NCBI GenBank assembly: GCA_958510875.1
Contig: OY294068.1
Span: forward strand, 67,744,633-67,808,632
Source of the DNA: Endomychus coccineus
Lineage: Eukaryota; Arthropoda; Insecta; Coleoptera; Endomychidae
Direction: 5' to 3'
Length of the DNA: 64,000 nucleotides
The notes beneath the pieces are model-generated. The model was given only the letters and a program-made list of their open reading frames with translations. It made no database searches and was not told the origin of the DNA. Below, one piece after another: positions 22,433 to 35,440 of the stretch; position 1 is the first letter of the stretch; each line of letters starts with the position of its first letter. Position numbers and translations under genes: made by a program.

Positions 22433-22860
22433 TTGTATATTACATTGATATAATAAAATAAGAAAGTAAAACACTTTTAATTCGTTTTTTATCACATATA
22501 TTATAGAAACAAATCGTGACTATAGTTTCGACACTAGCATGTCATTTTCAAACGATACTAATATATGAAAATATAAGGCATAGGTAACAAGTGGGGTTCC
22601 GGTAGGGGAAATACATTGTTAGAATAGTATAATTGAAATTGGATAATGAGGTAGAGTTAATATTGTGATAAGGAAATTTTCATGCGGAGGTGTACTAGGA
22701 AGCCACAAAAGGATTATGGAAAATTTTACGTTATCAAGACATCAAAGAGGATGTTGTAGTACACATCTATTTAATCGTTTATTTGTTTCTATAATATATG
22801 TGATACAAAATAAAGTGTTTTATTTTATTATATCAATATGATAAATTATCACAAAATAAT
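22433..22860. repeat. Inverted-repeat element with arms of about 80 bp
   Basis: The left arm 22433-22515 (..ttacattgatataataaaataag.. tatcacatatattatagaaacaaat) is the reverse complement of the right arm 22777-22860 (atttgtttctataatatatgtgatacaaaataaagtg..attatatcaatatga). The spacer of about 260 bp has no coding content. It is probably a MITE or foldback element. Confidence 0.6.
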
Positions 22861-23770
22861 GGCTTTCACTATTGAGTTTTTAGTATATTATATCGTTATT
22901 AATAAATTCATTAGTCTTGTCAGACGATATGAAGTGAATAATTATATTGAAAAGTAGTGGTCATCTATCAATTATTGCAAAGAGTGAATATGATATAAAA
23001 TCTAAAGGAATCAATTAAAGTAATGATATGAAATGGGAACATGGAAACATGCCTTAATGGGAGTTACAGAGCACGTAAATTTTGGCCAATTTTCAATGAA
23101 AATTCGAATAAGTAAAATGTATTCGATCAAAATGATTCCATTTACAAAAAACATTGAAATGTCCTGACCTTAAAATCGAAGTTTGATTAACCTTTTAAAA
23201 ATATTAGAATCTTAAAACTGAACTAAATATCGTCCATCTATTTTCATTCAGTTTAAGAAAACTTTTCGAAATAGTATCATCTCATGGTAATTTTTTTAAT
23301 TTGGTTAAATTTATACATATACTGTCTTGTTAAATAAGTGAAGAAAATCATGACTTTCCAATTGTTGCTAAAGATATTCATTACTGGAATAATTATGAAA
23401 AAAGATATTATTCTGGTTTCTATGTTCAAGCTACGTAATTGGTGAGACGTGGCTTTTCTGGATAATCAACTTTTATTACAAATAAGTCGGAATATTCACT
23501 GCCTATAATAGTAATAATAATAATTAATAGCACTGACATCTTATCAAAATTTCAATTTCAAGAAAAGCAATAACAAAGAGGCTTGTGAGAATATCACCTA
23601 AATCTAAATCTACTGAAAAGAACAAGCAAAAATATTTCATGCATTGTTAAATTATCTAAATTACCAATTACCGCCGAATGAAATTGAAAGTAGCGGATGC
23701 CCAGTAATGCAAACATGTTTGATAGGCCAGTAAATTAAATTAGAATTGAACCGCAAAAAAACAAACTTAC

Positions 23771-24080
23771 AAGATTAGATCAATAAGGTCGATTGGATTC
23801 TTGAGAATAATCACTGGGTGGAAACAACAAACAAACAACACAAATAAACTTAAAAACTAGAAAAAGAGCGCACAACTATGTCAGCACGCACTTCGCTCAG
23901 AAGCAGATCCGCTAGACCATGTAACACGTACAAGAAGTCACTCAATCAACAAATCAGCATCACTGGTTACGCAAGTCTATGTTCGAAGACGAAGTGACTC
24001 TCGGGGCTGCCCCGGGCCATACAGGCATATGAGTGAGTGCGACTAGATCCGAGTGGTTGCGAATGTAAAGGGGGAACTCG
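23771..24080 (-). promoter_or_regulatory. Candidate 5' leader exon and promoter on the minus strand (possibly TfAP-2)
   Basis: This GC-enriched, non-repetitive segment ends in AATCTT|GTAAGTTTGT (donor at 23770-23765), a consensus splice donor. Upstream, the minus strand contains no long ORF, consistent with a non-coding leader exon. The first ATG opens only a two-codon frame. It lies on the same strand as, and 11.5 kb upstream of, the TfAP-2 exon at 12221. A first non-coding exon far from the coding exons would be usual for this gene family. Nothing in the sequence proves linkage. Confidence 0.3.
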
Positions 24081-24984
24081 TTGAAGAATCAAGGATGCCC
24101 AATAGCAGTAGGAAGTCAGATCCATTCATGGAATTCGCATTTACCGGTAGCGATATTAACATAATTACGGTAATAAACTTCGCTTCAGTCTTACAAAATT
24201 TCAAGAAAGTACGAGTTTAGTTGTTGGATGATTTCAAGTTTTAATGGACTGTAAAAGAAAGAAGGAAAAAATAACATATAGATAAAATATTCCTACAATT
24301 GGATCCGATTCTCACTTTTCGGAAACCTATAATGGCCCAATCGCTGAAGGTGCCGAAAGCAATCTATGGGGACACAACTAAACACTAATAATTGAGCCTT
24401 GACGGTTGTAGATATGTATGGATGATATTTTTCGATACCATTAAAACAATTGAAACAATTGAAGTTTGACTTCAGTATATTTACAATTTTTTCAAGAGGT
24501 TAAGAAACGTTGACTTACCTAATCATGAATGCATCTTCAATATTTCATCACGCAGAATGATTTTCATCTGCATATCAGAGAATGACATAGAATGGGTTCA
24601 GTTATGAACAAAATAAGCATAAAAATAAACTTGCAAATAAGTTGTATATGATGAGAATAATTGATCAAAATAGCGGAAGACAGAATCCAATAGAAAATTG
24701 TTCGAATGGGTTTAGGTTAGCCACTCAATAACATAAACTTCAGAAGTTCAACAAAGAAAATAAGTAAATAAAATGAATTGGTACAATTTCGATTCCAATA
24801 CTTTTGGTTGTTCTCACTTTAGGAAGAATGATTGAACGAAGCAATTCAGAGAGTTAATAATTTAAAAGTATTGTACGCCTACAACAATCTCAGATTGTTA
24901 AAAAACTTTTATTCAACTGTTGTCTTGAATTGGATGTATGACTAAGAACATAAAGTACTAAGATTGATAATTCTTATTCTTCTC

Positions 24985-25868
24985 TTATGCCTTTTACCCA
25001 GGATGTACCCCAAGGCAGCGTTCTTAGTCCTCTCTTTTTTCTGTTATACATAAATTACATAGTAAGTGTAACTGAATATTGTGAATTAATAAACTTATTT
25101 GCAGACGATACTCTGTTAGCAATTTATGACACGGATTTAGGCAGAGCGAATATTAAAATGGATAATTTACTTAAGGGAATTGAAAAATATCTTTGCATGA
25201 ATAAAATCAAGTTGGATATATGTGAAACTGAATGAATGATACTTACATCAAAAATAAATTAAATAGTGTAAATAAAGACGAAATCAACATAGAAGTTTAT
25301 TCTCAAAAGATAACTATCGATGAGGAAATGAAATATTTAAGTGTCATTATAGATAACCAATTGGTTTTCAAAAATTATGCTAAATATATCATGAAAAAAC
25401 TTCATAAAAACTATTTATCTTTTCACGACTAGTGACATTCAACCAATTATCTCGGGATAGTAGAATTATAGTTAACAAGACGATAATACAACCTCGTTAT
25501 GATTATTGGGCAAGTATATTACATAGATGTGGTAAAAATTTAATTCTGGAACTTTAAAACATCAATCTCATCAATGTTGGAAGATCTTAATTGGATTTCT
25601 GTTGAAAGTAGGATAATATATTTAACATTGACATTTTTGTACGAAAATTTAATTTTTAATAGAGATAGATATCAGTACAACTTGAGAACAAAATAATTTA
25701 TATATTTCCTCCAGGAATTACGCATCGTCTATGAAATTCTCTCTCAGTAGATTTTCTTGTTGAAAACGGTTATTTAGCAAACTTAAGTTAATGTGATGAT
25801 TTAAATGTAAATGTAAATTTTGATTGTATATATTAGGCATTTTTACTATTTAATAAATTTCATTTCAT
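24985..25868 (+). pseudogene. LINE (jockey/CR1-like) reverse transcriptase, C-terminal half, broken
   Basis: The first frame (24987-25235) reads PFTQDVPQGSVLSPLFFLLYINYI, then NLFADDTLLAIY. These are RT motif 4 (QGSxLSPLLFxLYIND) and the catalytic FADD box. A stop and frame change at 25235 lead to the next frame (25232-25432) with YLSVIIDNQLVFKNYAKYI, equivalent to the YLGVxID--L-W--HI block after the palm. Further pieces such as the ML.DLNWISVESRIIYLTLTFLY region lie at 25575-25660 in shifted frames. The element ends near 25868 in an AT-rich tail (aataaatttcatttcatttc). The N-terminal half is absent here; a possibly related N-terminal RT fragment lies at 29385-29870. Confidence 0.8.
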
Positions 25869-25869
25869 T

Positions 25870-26900
25870 TCCAATCAATCGTTCAATTTGAATAAACCAT
25901 TCAATGAATGTTGTGATATTTACCTGAAGTAATAATATTTTATATCAATGGAATATCACAAAGTACAATATAATTAAATTATTGAAATAAGGAAATTTAA
26001 TTCAACTCCACAGTTTACGGCCATGCTTTGATGACACTGTAAGTGGTATTTTGATTGATTCTTCACGTTTCAAACTATTTGTAGCTTGACCACATTACAG
26101 GATAACGACTGTTTCGATTTTCGTCTGTAATTAGAAATAGGGAGTTTTTAGATTAAAAGTGGGAAAATGAAAAGAGTTCATTTGTTAAGCGTCTATTTGA
26201 TTTCATCAGACTCGATGTTCGTAGAATGATGATTCATCGACGAAATTTAAAAAGTAGAATAATCTCCTCATAAGCGTTTTGAATCACCTAAATAATCACT
26301 TTATCCAAGAAATGTGTGAATTGAATTAAAATTCATTCCATTGAAAAATAAAGTATTAAAAAAGTAGTTAAAAAGATGTAGGGAGTTAAAGTGGTCTCGT
26401 AGAATACTCAATATAAGGTAGCAAAACCCTAAGGAATCCAAAGGATACTTCTATGAAATATGTCATAATATACAGAGTGTCATATTTGGAATAACACAGT
26501 CTGAGTCTACGTCCTATATAACTGGAAGTGTCTGGATACTCTAAATACATTAAATTTGGATAAAATAACTATTAAAAGTTTAGTTTTGACTAATTTAATG
26601 AATATATGTAACTATAGATACGCTATCACCGTAGTTCCTTCAAACAAATATTAAAAAGTACATTTTAATAGTTACCTATTTTATTTAAGTTTAGTAGAAA
26701 GGATTTTTATCACATATAATGGCTGATTCTATCTATTAAATTTTTTTATAATTTAGATCAATTGGGCGGGCCTATCCGAAAATGTCTATTTCTGAATTCA
26801 TTATCAAATTATCAGTAGCCCAGTCAATCTGTAACAAACAAATGGGTTTCCTTGCAAGAGCTAAAGCTAATTGCATCGAATTTTGTTCCTAAAAAGTAGA
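25870..26900. other. AT-rich interval, no identified gene
   Basis: No coding, RNA or structured repeat signal was recognised. Confidence 0.4.
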
Positions 26901-26903
26901 CTT

Positions 26904-28346
26904 TACAGGGTGATAACACTTTTCGGGTCTATTTATCGTTATTAAATACTTATATCTACGCCACTGGAAGTATTACCGGTCTCAAATCATGTGCAACTGT
27001 GGTAACTTAGCTACGCATCCACGGTACCAAATTTCATTCAGCCATCTTGATTATCTTCGGAGATACGAACAAAATTAAGAAATTTTTTATAAAATTCAAC
27101 CCTGTATCTCAAAAATTAAGCGTCTGTGCATATATGTTAATAGGAACTTTTAAGCTATTGCATATAGCTTTTATCGCGGGCTTTGAGCGCGGCGACCGAA
27201 TCAAGAAATTCCGTAACGAAAATAAGACCTAACACCCCCCACTCCGCCTACCATGTAGCTCGGCCGAGCGTTCGCTTAACGTGTATGTATATGGTACGAC
27301 TGTACGAAGCTCGCACGGATCGAGACGAGCTGCTCCGAAATCGGACGAATACGTAAGCAGCTGTTTGTGAGAAAGTATATAGGTGTATAGGTATCTATCA
27401 TATCTTTATAATGCCACACTCACCGCATGTGCGCTCCGTAAGTATACATGTAGGTATATACTGCTGTAGAAACTGTTCCAAAAGGTGGGGTAACTATTTA
27501 CCAAAATAATAATGTTACTAATATTATGACTTCGAATATTGAAATAAATATTGCACACGTTAGCGATGTTAATGTTAGGCGCTCATTTGTTGGAGATATT
27601 TGTGCGTGCTTATGCAAACTTAGAAATGGCCTACACATAGTCATGGTAGCAATTTACATTTCTCCGAATCCAAAATTGGACGAGGTAGAGCATTTTATTC
27701 ATCGCACTTTACTGGAGTACACTGAAGAAGGGTCGAAAATACTTGGTACAAATGGTAATAAATTTCCACTTATTTTGGCTGGCGATTTCAACATCAACTT
27801 CGCTGATAAAAAATCAGAGCGGTTGACAACTTTTCTTTCGGAAAAATTGAATTTGAAAATGCATAATGATCCACAAGAATCCACAACAAAATATGGGACC
27901 ACCATTGACGCGGTATTTTCCAGATATTTAGAGGATATCAAGTCTCAAACTTATGTTTCTTATTTCAGTTACCATAAACCTATAGTTTCAATGATAACAA
28001 TTCCTGAATAACCTACATGTATTGTAAGATAATAAAAATATTTTAAACAATATTAACTTCTCATTTATTCAATAAAAGAAAAAATATTGTTTTCTTATCG
28101 GTCACCACGCTCAAAAAGTGTTACTTGAATTAATATCAAAGAAAAAACTTGGATTAATATCAAAGAAAAAAAAATACTGCATAAATAAAAAATAAATAAA
28201 TAATTATAATTGTATAAGTTGATAAAAAATGCTATGCAATAGCTTTACCGTGGCAGTCCCCGAGTGCCACACGTTTTTTTTCTTCTCAAAATCAAATTTT
28301 CTATCGACTGTTGAAGTTCTGCTACTAAAACCTGGGACACCCTGTA
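26904..28346 (+). mobile_element. Element carrying an EEP nuclease ORF, with short TACAGGGTG ends
   Basis: TACAGGGTG at 26904-26912 and its reverse complement CACCCTGTA at 28338-28346 bracket the EEP ORF. Similarity of the two ends stops after 9 bp, so the pairing may be accidental or the ends may be eroded. Between 27230 and 27450 there is a GC-rich block (cggccgagcgttcgc.., gaaatcggacgaatacg) with no ORF. I treat this as a composite of transposon debris; only the EEP ORF within it is well supported. Confidence 0.35.
27475..28011 (+). CDS. Endonuclease/exonuclease/phosphatase (EEP) domain ORF, Helitron/Helentron-associated type
   Basis: The continuous frame runs from at least 27475 (VPKGGVTIYQNNN..) to a stop at 28009-28011. 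The annotated ATG at 27526 is internal to the fold, so the true start lies upstream and is lost. Visible EEP blocks are VGDICACLCKL..LHIVMVAIYISPN (strand after the active-site Glu), LILAGDFNINFA (GDFN metal-binding box) and YGTTIDAVFSRYLEDIKSQTYVSYFSYHKPIVSMI (TxID.VF and the terminal SYHKPI, with the catalytic SDH-like position occupied by SYH). Similar ORFs occur at the C-terminus of PIF1-helicase-containing insect transposons of the Helentron type. No helicase remains here. It is intact over about 178 codons, so perhaps a young fragment. Confidence 0.75.
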   Translation, partial: VPKGGVTIYQNNNVTNIMTSNIEINIAHVSDVNVRRSFVGDICACLCKLRNGLHIVMVAIYISPNPKLDEVEHFIHRTLLEYTEEGSKILGTNGNKFPLILAGDFNINFADKKSERLTTFLSEKLNLKMHNDPQESTTKYGTTIDAVFSRYLEDIKSQTYVSYFSYHKPIVSMITIPE

Positions 28347-28349
28347 TAT

Positions 28350-29370
28350 ATTTTTTCTGCGAGCTTTAGTTATCGAGTTACAGAGCAATGAAAGTGTGCT
28401 AATCTTAGGAAAATTATAAAATATGCAGATATGCAGAAATATTGATGCAGAATATTATTGAATATTGATGATTACATACTATTAATTTATCATTTATCAA
28501 TGTAATTAATTATATAATATTAATAAATTTCCAAAGTAAACACAAGATTCAAAAGTGGGTGAATACGAATACGATTAGTGTCTAATAACTAATAACTATT
28601 ACATGCTAACAAACTTATCATATCCATATCTACTATATTCCTGTCTTTTGTGCCGTATAATTAATTCTCAACAAACATGTTAAGTTATATGATAAGATCA
28701 TAAAACCAAAGCAAACTGGTCTTCTGTGAAATTGAAATGTTACCCCTCAAATACGGTAATTGACCGGAACATGCTCTTCACTGGCAACCAATGGAAATAA
28801 AACGGAAATAGTATTTACACGGCAATTTGCCCGCCATACATCTTGTTAATCTACGCAAACGCCAGAGTGATTTGTATGTTATTTTAGCTGATGTTTATTA
28901 TTACTGGCATAGGTAATATAAATTGTGCAATAAAAAATTCTTGTGATAATTGTATTTTGGATTAAACGTTATATTATTTCTACGAAAACTCATTTACTTA
29001 TAACTGCGTGGTAGGGAAAACCTACTCACCTTGTACATAAAACTATTGAGAACAGTGACAATCGTATAAATATTTTGAATAATGGATAATTTATCGTATC
29101 AACAACCCATTCCGCAATTTTAAAATCAAAATAAAGCTTGCCTAAGCTACCACTATATTACACTATAATTCATTATAATATATAATATAAGAGTATAGAT
29201 TCAATCAGAATGATGAAGCGAAATCAACGAATTCATCCATACTTCAACTACCACTAAACTGTCTCAAGTTAAGCAAAGAAAGCTATGTATTACCTACTAA
29301 CTCAATAATAGTATCCATACTGAACAGAGATAAAATGAATAGAATAACTAAATGAAAACTGTTGTTTTCA
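28350..29370. other. AT-rich interval, no identified gene
   Basis: Strongly AT-rich. No ORF, hairpin or repeat was confidently recognised. Confidence 0.4.
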
Positions 29371-29384
29371 AAATTTTTCAGAGT

Positions 29385-29870
29385 TCAAAGCTTACAGAAA
29401 TGAACTTAACAAAATTATAACACAGGCTGAAAATGAAATTTAAAAGAGCTTCAATAATCCCAATAAATCTATGCATTGATTAATAATGCTACCAATTCAA
29501 TGTTAAATATAAATAATGATATCGAATTAATAGATGAAAATAGTATTATAATTACCAAAAATGAATGCGCTGCTAACTATGCTAACAACTACTTCAGTTC
29601 AATTGGAAATAAAATGCAAACTGGTATGAACTCTGAAAAAAACTAATAACAGACAATTCAGAATCTCTATCTAATTCCTATAACTTCTAATGATATCATC
29701 AATTCAATAGCATCATTAAAATATAACTCCCGGCTTAGATGGCATAACAGTTAAAATAATTTAAATGTTTCATACCATTTTATCAAACCCTTAAAACATA
29801 TTTTCAACTTAATATTTGAAACTTCTGTTATCACTGAAATTAAATTCTCATCCTTTTTTTACTGACTGAA
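29385..29870 (+). pseudogene. LINE reverse transcriptase N-terminal fragment
   Basis: Translations in shifting frames give FKAYRNELNKIITQAENEI, then a break, NNATNSMLNINNDIELIDENSIIITKNECAANYANNYFSSIGNKM. After another break comes NDIINSIASLKYNS..GLDGITVK. This order is typical of the linker between endonuclease and RT and of RT motif 1 (the PGxDGI box) in jockey/CR1-type LINEs. Frameshifts and stops make it non-functional. It could be the missing front half of the family seen at 24985-25868, but the pieces are separate insertions in the present order. Confidence 0.65.
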
Positions 29871-29879
29871 GGTAAGGTG

Positions 29880-31550
29880 AAAGGATGAAGACAAAGATTC
29901 TTTTGGTAATTAGCATAATTTAATTTTATGGTAATCTTAATTTATTAATAATTATAATTTTTTCCATTCACTCACACATACAAATGCTACTTTATTGTAA
30001 CATTCGTAACTCGTTTTTCATAAGGGATATATTATATTATATTATTAGATTTTAATTATAATATTGTGCATACAAATACTATTATAAATACAAATGAGAA
30101 GTATAACAACAGATCCGTAATCTTATGCAGTTAATTTGAGAAATTCAAGAAGTGCTCGTTATTTCATTGAACGTCAAATCACATCGATTGAATATTAACC
30201 ATGAATGAATATAAAAGCAAGTAACAACATTGTTTCTCAAACTCAACTAATATTCCAAGTCTGGGAGGTTTTTCCAATTATTTCCTCGCATTTATTACAT
30301 CATTCACGATGTAAAAGGTCAAGATTAAATTAATATTACCTTTACGATTAAATTATACTCGTTTTCTCGTTGTTCACTTTTAAACATGAATTTACAAGCA
30401 ACATCATTTAGAATAGTGCAACTTTATTTTGCGAGAAGGAAAGTTTGGGACCTCAGGGAAAGCGTTTTGTTGTGTATTTTCACAAAAGTTCTTAAATTTG
30501 GAATTCTTCTAAATTATGAGCCCCTTATTCGTTGATAAAAACGATGATTTGAAGGGAAAACAAAATTACAGTCTATCGCATCCTTAAAGTGTAAAGGGGA
30601 ACGTTATCGTAAATTCCGTTTTTGATAATGCTTGTAGGGGAAAAAAATTAGAATATGAATACAGGAAGAAATATAGAATAGAGAACATTTCTTTTAGAGG
30701 ATACTTTATTCAAGTCAATAAAATGAATTCTAGTTTCTTCAATAAAAATATTTTACACATTGATGGATTTGTGCCAGAACATAAAACTAGATCAACCCCC
30801 TAACTGGATATGTTCATAGTGGATCGTGCCGTTTTTGAAGAGATAAATGGCTAAATTCAAAACTTGATAAATGCTTAGCCAAATCTGCTATCGAAGCATT
30901 ATAAAGTCCCCGGATTAGAGCTGTTACATAAAAACTCATCATCATGAAAGATGAGTGTGTTTTGTGAAGAATTGAATTCAAGATTCCACTGTTCGAATCA
31001 ATCTCCACAGGTTTTCCAAGAATCGAACTCTTCAAAAACTTGAAAATAAGGCAGAGGTTCTAGAATCGATCTCTGGGGTATTTTTCTAAGACATTCATTG
31101 CCTTGATAGTCGATGTAAATTATTACTCCGTCAAATTTAGCGTTACTCCCCAGATTTATGACATTTTTGCAATATTTTAGTTCCAAACAAGTAAGTAATG
31201 TATGTTTTATATGTGCTTATTGCAATCATAAATGTATATAAACACTGGCCATATATACACTTTTATTTAATTTATACAGTTTTTGATTTAATTATAATGT
31301 TTCTATTCATATTATTTGCATGTTCACATTCTATCCAAATAAAATTAACTAACTTCCATCTTGGAAATCACATTTGATTACATCACCATTATTATATTAG
31401 ATGATCGAGAAAAAACACAAGAATGTTTCTAATGGCAAAATTATTTGAGAACAGTATTCTCTTGATGGGAACCTGAGTTTCCTCTTCATGTGTTACAAAT
31501 GCTAAAAACTGGTTAATGATTTAAGAGTACCAACATTCGATATGCTTGAC
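29880..31550. other. AT-rich interval, no identified gene
   Basis: Two overlapping minus-strand frames at 30814-31186 look slightly protein-like (KFDGVIIYIDYQGNECLRK..; SSILGKPVEIDSNSGILNS), but I recognise no family and see no splice structure. The rest is AT-rich background. Confidence 0.3.
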
Positions 31551-31559
31551 CTTAAATAT

Positions 31560-31800
31560 AAAAAGCTGTGATCAATTAATCACGTGACTTCCCTCACTTT
31601 TGTTAGCAAAATACCTTTTCGACACTCTTGCGGGTCAACTGTGAATTTTTTAGAAACCGCTGATGAAAGACGTTATATTTTACTCTATGTTACACAACAC
31701 AAACACACACTTATGACAAAAATAGTCTAGATCGATTCAGAAATGACCAAAACAATACAATACAATTCTTCCATTACGCTATGTATAGTGAGGATGTAGA
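31560..31800 (+). repeat. Dispersed repeat family D, copy 3
   Basis: Ordered words tgatcaattaatcacgtgac (31571), tttactctatgttacacaac (31679), tagtctagatcgattcagaa (31724) and gctatgtatagtgagga (31777) match copy 1 at 14290-15075 and, in reverse orientation, copy 4 at 54830-55330. There is no ORF. Confidence 0.5.
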
Positions 31801-31804
31801 AATG

Positions 31805-33170
31805 TAAAATTGATTGGGAAATCTGGTAATGCAATAATGTACATGATGTGCCTATTTGAAGCAACCCAAAACGAAGTGAAACATCTAACTTAAATAAGAT
31901 TATGTGGAAATAATTTGTATTTGACGAAACTGGAACATGCTGTACAACAATAACACTCCTTTAAGAGCTAATGGATATTATTTTACAAAAAGTAGTCCAT
32001 AGATAGGTAGAGGTTTTCCATATTCACCATACAAAGGAGTCTATTCCAAGATTACGTTTCAGGAGATGGAGTTATTTTGAAACGTGAATCCGTTTGGCAC
32101 GGTCTTGCAGAAAGTCACAAGCCAAGAAGTATAAAATAATTAATCTTGAGCTACATCAAGGAAACAAAATGAACGACATTCGTTCTATGACTGTCTTAAT
32201 ACTTAGACATATTTCAAATTGTTAACCATCGGACAGGTCATTCATGCTTGCACTCTAGTCAATAGTCCCTGCAATAGTAGTTAGTATGTTATACAACTGC
32301 AAAGCTGCGCTATAGAACTGGAAGGAAAGATCGTATCTGCAAGAAGTACAAGCTTTCCTCTGAAGTGAAACATATTAGGGCCACAACCAGGGGGCCCCAC
32401 GTGTTGTGGCCTTACCTGTCCTGCCTTGACCGACACCTGTTATTACGAAGTAGATGTGGACCTCGTCTCTGCGAGAGTATAAAATTGCACACGCTGCTGT
32501 ATAATTTTCTTGACGATGATCTAATGCCCAGGAAATTATTTCTTGTAATTTATTTTTTTAGAATACGATTACGTCATATTCAAGTAGCTAACCGTAAATA
32601 GTATTAGCCTGTTAAAATCTAAAAATACGAAACAAGTATATTAACATGAACATACATATTACCATCAGATATATGGCTATCTATATGTATCAGCTAAACT
32701 GAGTATATACAGTGTGATGTTAAACAACCTTTGACACTAATTATACGTTTCACAAGACTTACTTCCTCTGGGGCTAATTATTGCTGCAGTCAATAATTGC
32801 TAGTTCTACCACATTGATAGAGTGTTAAATAATAATCTGTGAAGACAAAAAAGTAAGTTTTGTGTGGCAATATCATAATGACTGTATTTGCTTTGGTCTA
32901 CATTTACATTCATTCAGCTATTTTCCATTTATATTTCTTATTATTATGCTATTATTATTACATGAGTCAGAACTGAGGAGTTAATTCTGGAAAGTCTAAG
33001 AAAACATTAATTGATATTAAGTGTAAGTGATGAACAAAAATTTTAAAGTAAGTATATGCACAGTGACACTAAAAATCAAACAGATTTTGGAAACGATTCA
33101 CAATTTTTCATTTTTGGGAATTTATGTTTGAAGAGAAGCGTAGCCTTGGCCTGTATTTGAAATTTAAAAG
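31805..33170. other. Interval with no identified gene
   Basis: A GC-richer spot at 32375-32475 contains a near-palindrome (gggccacaaccagggggcccc / acgtgttgtggcctt) but no recognised element. A 78-residue frame over it is probably incidental. The remainder is AT-rich. Confidence 0.3.
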
Positions 33171-33174
33171 GGTG

Positions 33175-34770
33175 TCCACCTAAGTGATCATCCTCGTTTA
33201 TAGTGGGGATTGGGCTAAGGTCATCTCCGAATAGAATATGAAAAGAATAATTGAATTACCACGCAGTCTTCTTTCTTTAAATGAGGAAATGTTAAGTAGA
33301 TTAAGGCCGTCTGTATAAGAGGGCCTGTCTAATTTAATATATATGGGACTCGTGTAGCGAGGCTCTGTACGGATTCAAGTAATGTTGCGACCCTGATATA
33401 GTTAACACTCCAAACAGTACCAGCGTACTCTAATATCGGACGGAGGTAGGTAATTTAGGATTTCACAAATTGTTCCGGTGATAACTAAATAAAAACTCGA
33501 GATAACAGATGGATATAAGTCTTTCCTCTTCTCCTCACCAACGAGATGTGAGGTGACCAGGATAAATCATCTGTTACAAGTACACCAAAGTCGCATTGTT
33601 CGAGAAAGTTTTTAGAAGCAGTCTGCCAATAAGGTTATGGTAGCTTGTGTATGACAACACATTTATTTACGCTTAAGGAGAGTAGCCACTCCAAACACCA
33701 TTCATCAATAATGTTCAGATCCCTGAGTAATTGGACTTGACTGATGATAGGATCCGCATTTTGATTCAGTGAGCTCGGATATGTATACCAAGAAGAACTA
33801 GGGACCGAGAAAATATAGCTGAGGAACACCACTTAAGACAGGGTTGTCGAAAGAAACACATTCAGCAAATCTGGTGCAGAAAGTTCTGGCGGTGAGGAAT
33901 ACAGATACAGATATCCAGGATAGTAGGTTTCTACATATCCCAAAAGGTGTAAGTCTTGCAAAGAGGCGTAGCTTAGAAATTCTATAGCAGGGTTGGGAAA
34001 ATCTAGATAGATGTCTATACATTCTTTACGATCAATTGCTTGTGTCCAATCATTAACGCATCAAATCAGGTTAGTTACGACTGAACGGCCCAATACTAAG
34101 CCACGTTGTTCGTTTGGAATAACGTTTTCATTAAATAGGAACGGTAGCATAGATTTTGCAATAACGACTCCCATAACTTTGGCAGCGATTGGAATAAGAC
34201 GGTCGGTAGTTGCCTGGGTCTCGTTTGCTACTTTTAAAAATCGGGGTCACTGAAGCACTATGCCCAACGTCTGGCGATTTGCGACATTTTTCATAGCAAA
34301 GCTAGAGGAAGGCGATGATTGACGGAACACTCTTTAAGAAGATGTGCAGAAATAGCGTCTAGCCCAGGGACTAAGGTAGCGAACAAATTATGTAGATGGT
34401 CTTTAACAGTTTCGGTTTCAAACAGAGCATCTTCGAATGTATTGATAGTCTTAGGGGATCGGATCTGCGTGATGGGATATTGAAAATATTTTGTTCTCTA
34501 GAGTAGCAAGAAAGGAATTATTCTGCAAATGTTTTTCTGCAACCTGTTGCTTGTTTCCATAAATGGAACCGTTAGGGTAGGTGCTTATTAGAATTTCTAC
34601 TTTCGATGATAAATGAGAGCGCATATATTTAAAGACTTCTTTCTATCCTGACATGATGCAAAATATTTTCTTCGGCATGTTCAAGATCACGAGTGAGCAA
34701 ATTAGAATATTGCCTGAGTTAAGTGATCGTCCTGATTTTTTGAACGTTTTTAGCGATTCCAAAGATACTT
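33175..34770 (-). pseudogene. LINE (jockey/CR1-like) RT relic, multiple frameshifts
   Basis: Reading the minus strand from about 34400 downward gives VPGLDAISAHLLKECS (RT motif 1), VTPIFKSSKRDPGNYRP (motif 2), RTFCTRFAECVSFDNPVLSGVPQ (motif 4 with a deletion after GVPQ), LRDLNIIDEWCLEWLLSLSVNKC (the L..DL..I..WC..W.L.LN..KC block), and then KTYIHLLSRVFI, TYLRPILEYAGTVWSV, LLESVQ..ATR near 33300-33480. This is the standard domain order of a non-LTR retrotransposon ORF2. It contains many stops and shifts. The FADD catalytic box is missing through a deletion near 33790-33830. Confidence 0.8.
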
Positions 34771-34774
34771 TTAT

Positions 34775-35440
34775 CATTTCTTCTACCAAGTAGAGTTCTT
34801 TATGTTACTTTGCTTATCCTATTGTTTTATACAATTCTTGGGTTCAGAAAGAACGGCGAAAGCCTCCCTAAACTCATTGGCAAGCAATTTCATTAGGTCA
34901 AATCCACTTAGGCGATAATATAACCAATTCTATGTATGGACGGATAGTTTTAACAATCATAGTTTGAGGATATCAGGTTCTAAATGAATATAACGATTAT
35001 TATATCTCGCCAACTGAGCTGAAAAAATATTCGTGGAGGGGAAAATCTCCTAATTAAAACTGTTCATATCTGTCCCTGATTTGTATAATCATTGCTACAT
35101 ATTGTAATTTTGATTCTTTATAAAACAAATTCAGCAAACTTATTCATACACGAGATTGATCTCAAGTTATTCACCCCTCTTTTCACTCCCTTCATTTTAA
35201 TTTATAATAAATAATCCACAGAATAGTGCAACCCCGAATAGCGAAATGATTCGCAGTTTAAAAAAACTTGAAAGTGAAGAAACCATATTCCACATTCATT
35301 TGGGCCCACAAAAAAATTTTGTTTGAATCAACGATTTCCCTATCGGATACTTTTTACGATCATTATCATAATAAAATCAGGAAATTGAATATTTTGGCTG
35401 CAACAACTTCTTACAAATTGAGCTAACAAAGAAAATATTT
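34775..35440. other. Interval with no identified gene
   Basis: This may include the eroded 5' part of the LINE relic on its left. No other signal was recognised. Confidence 0.3.

Noticed and set aside
22040..22495. 151-residue minus-strand ORF
   Set aside because: AT-rich composition with Tyr/Ile/Asn/Leu bias; overlaps an inverted-repeat element; no motif.
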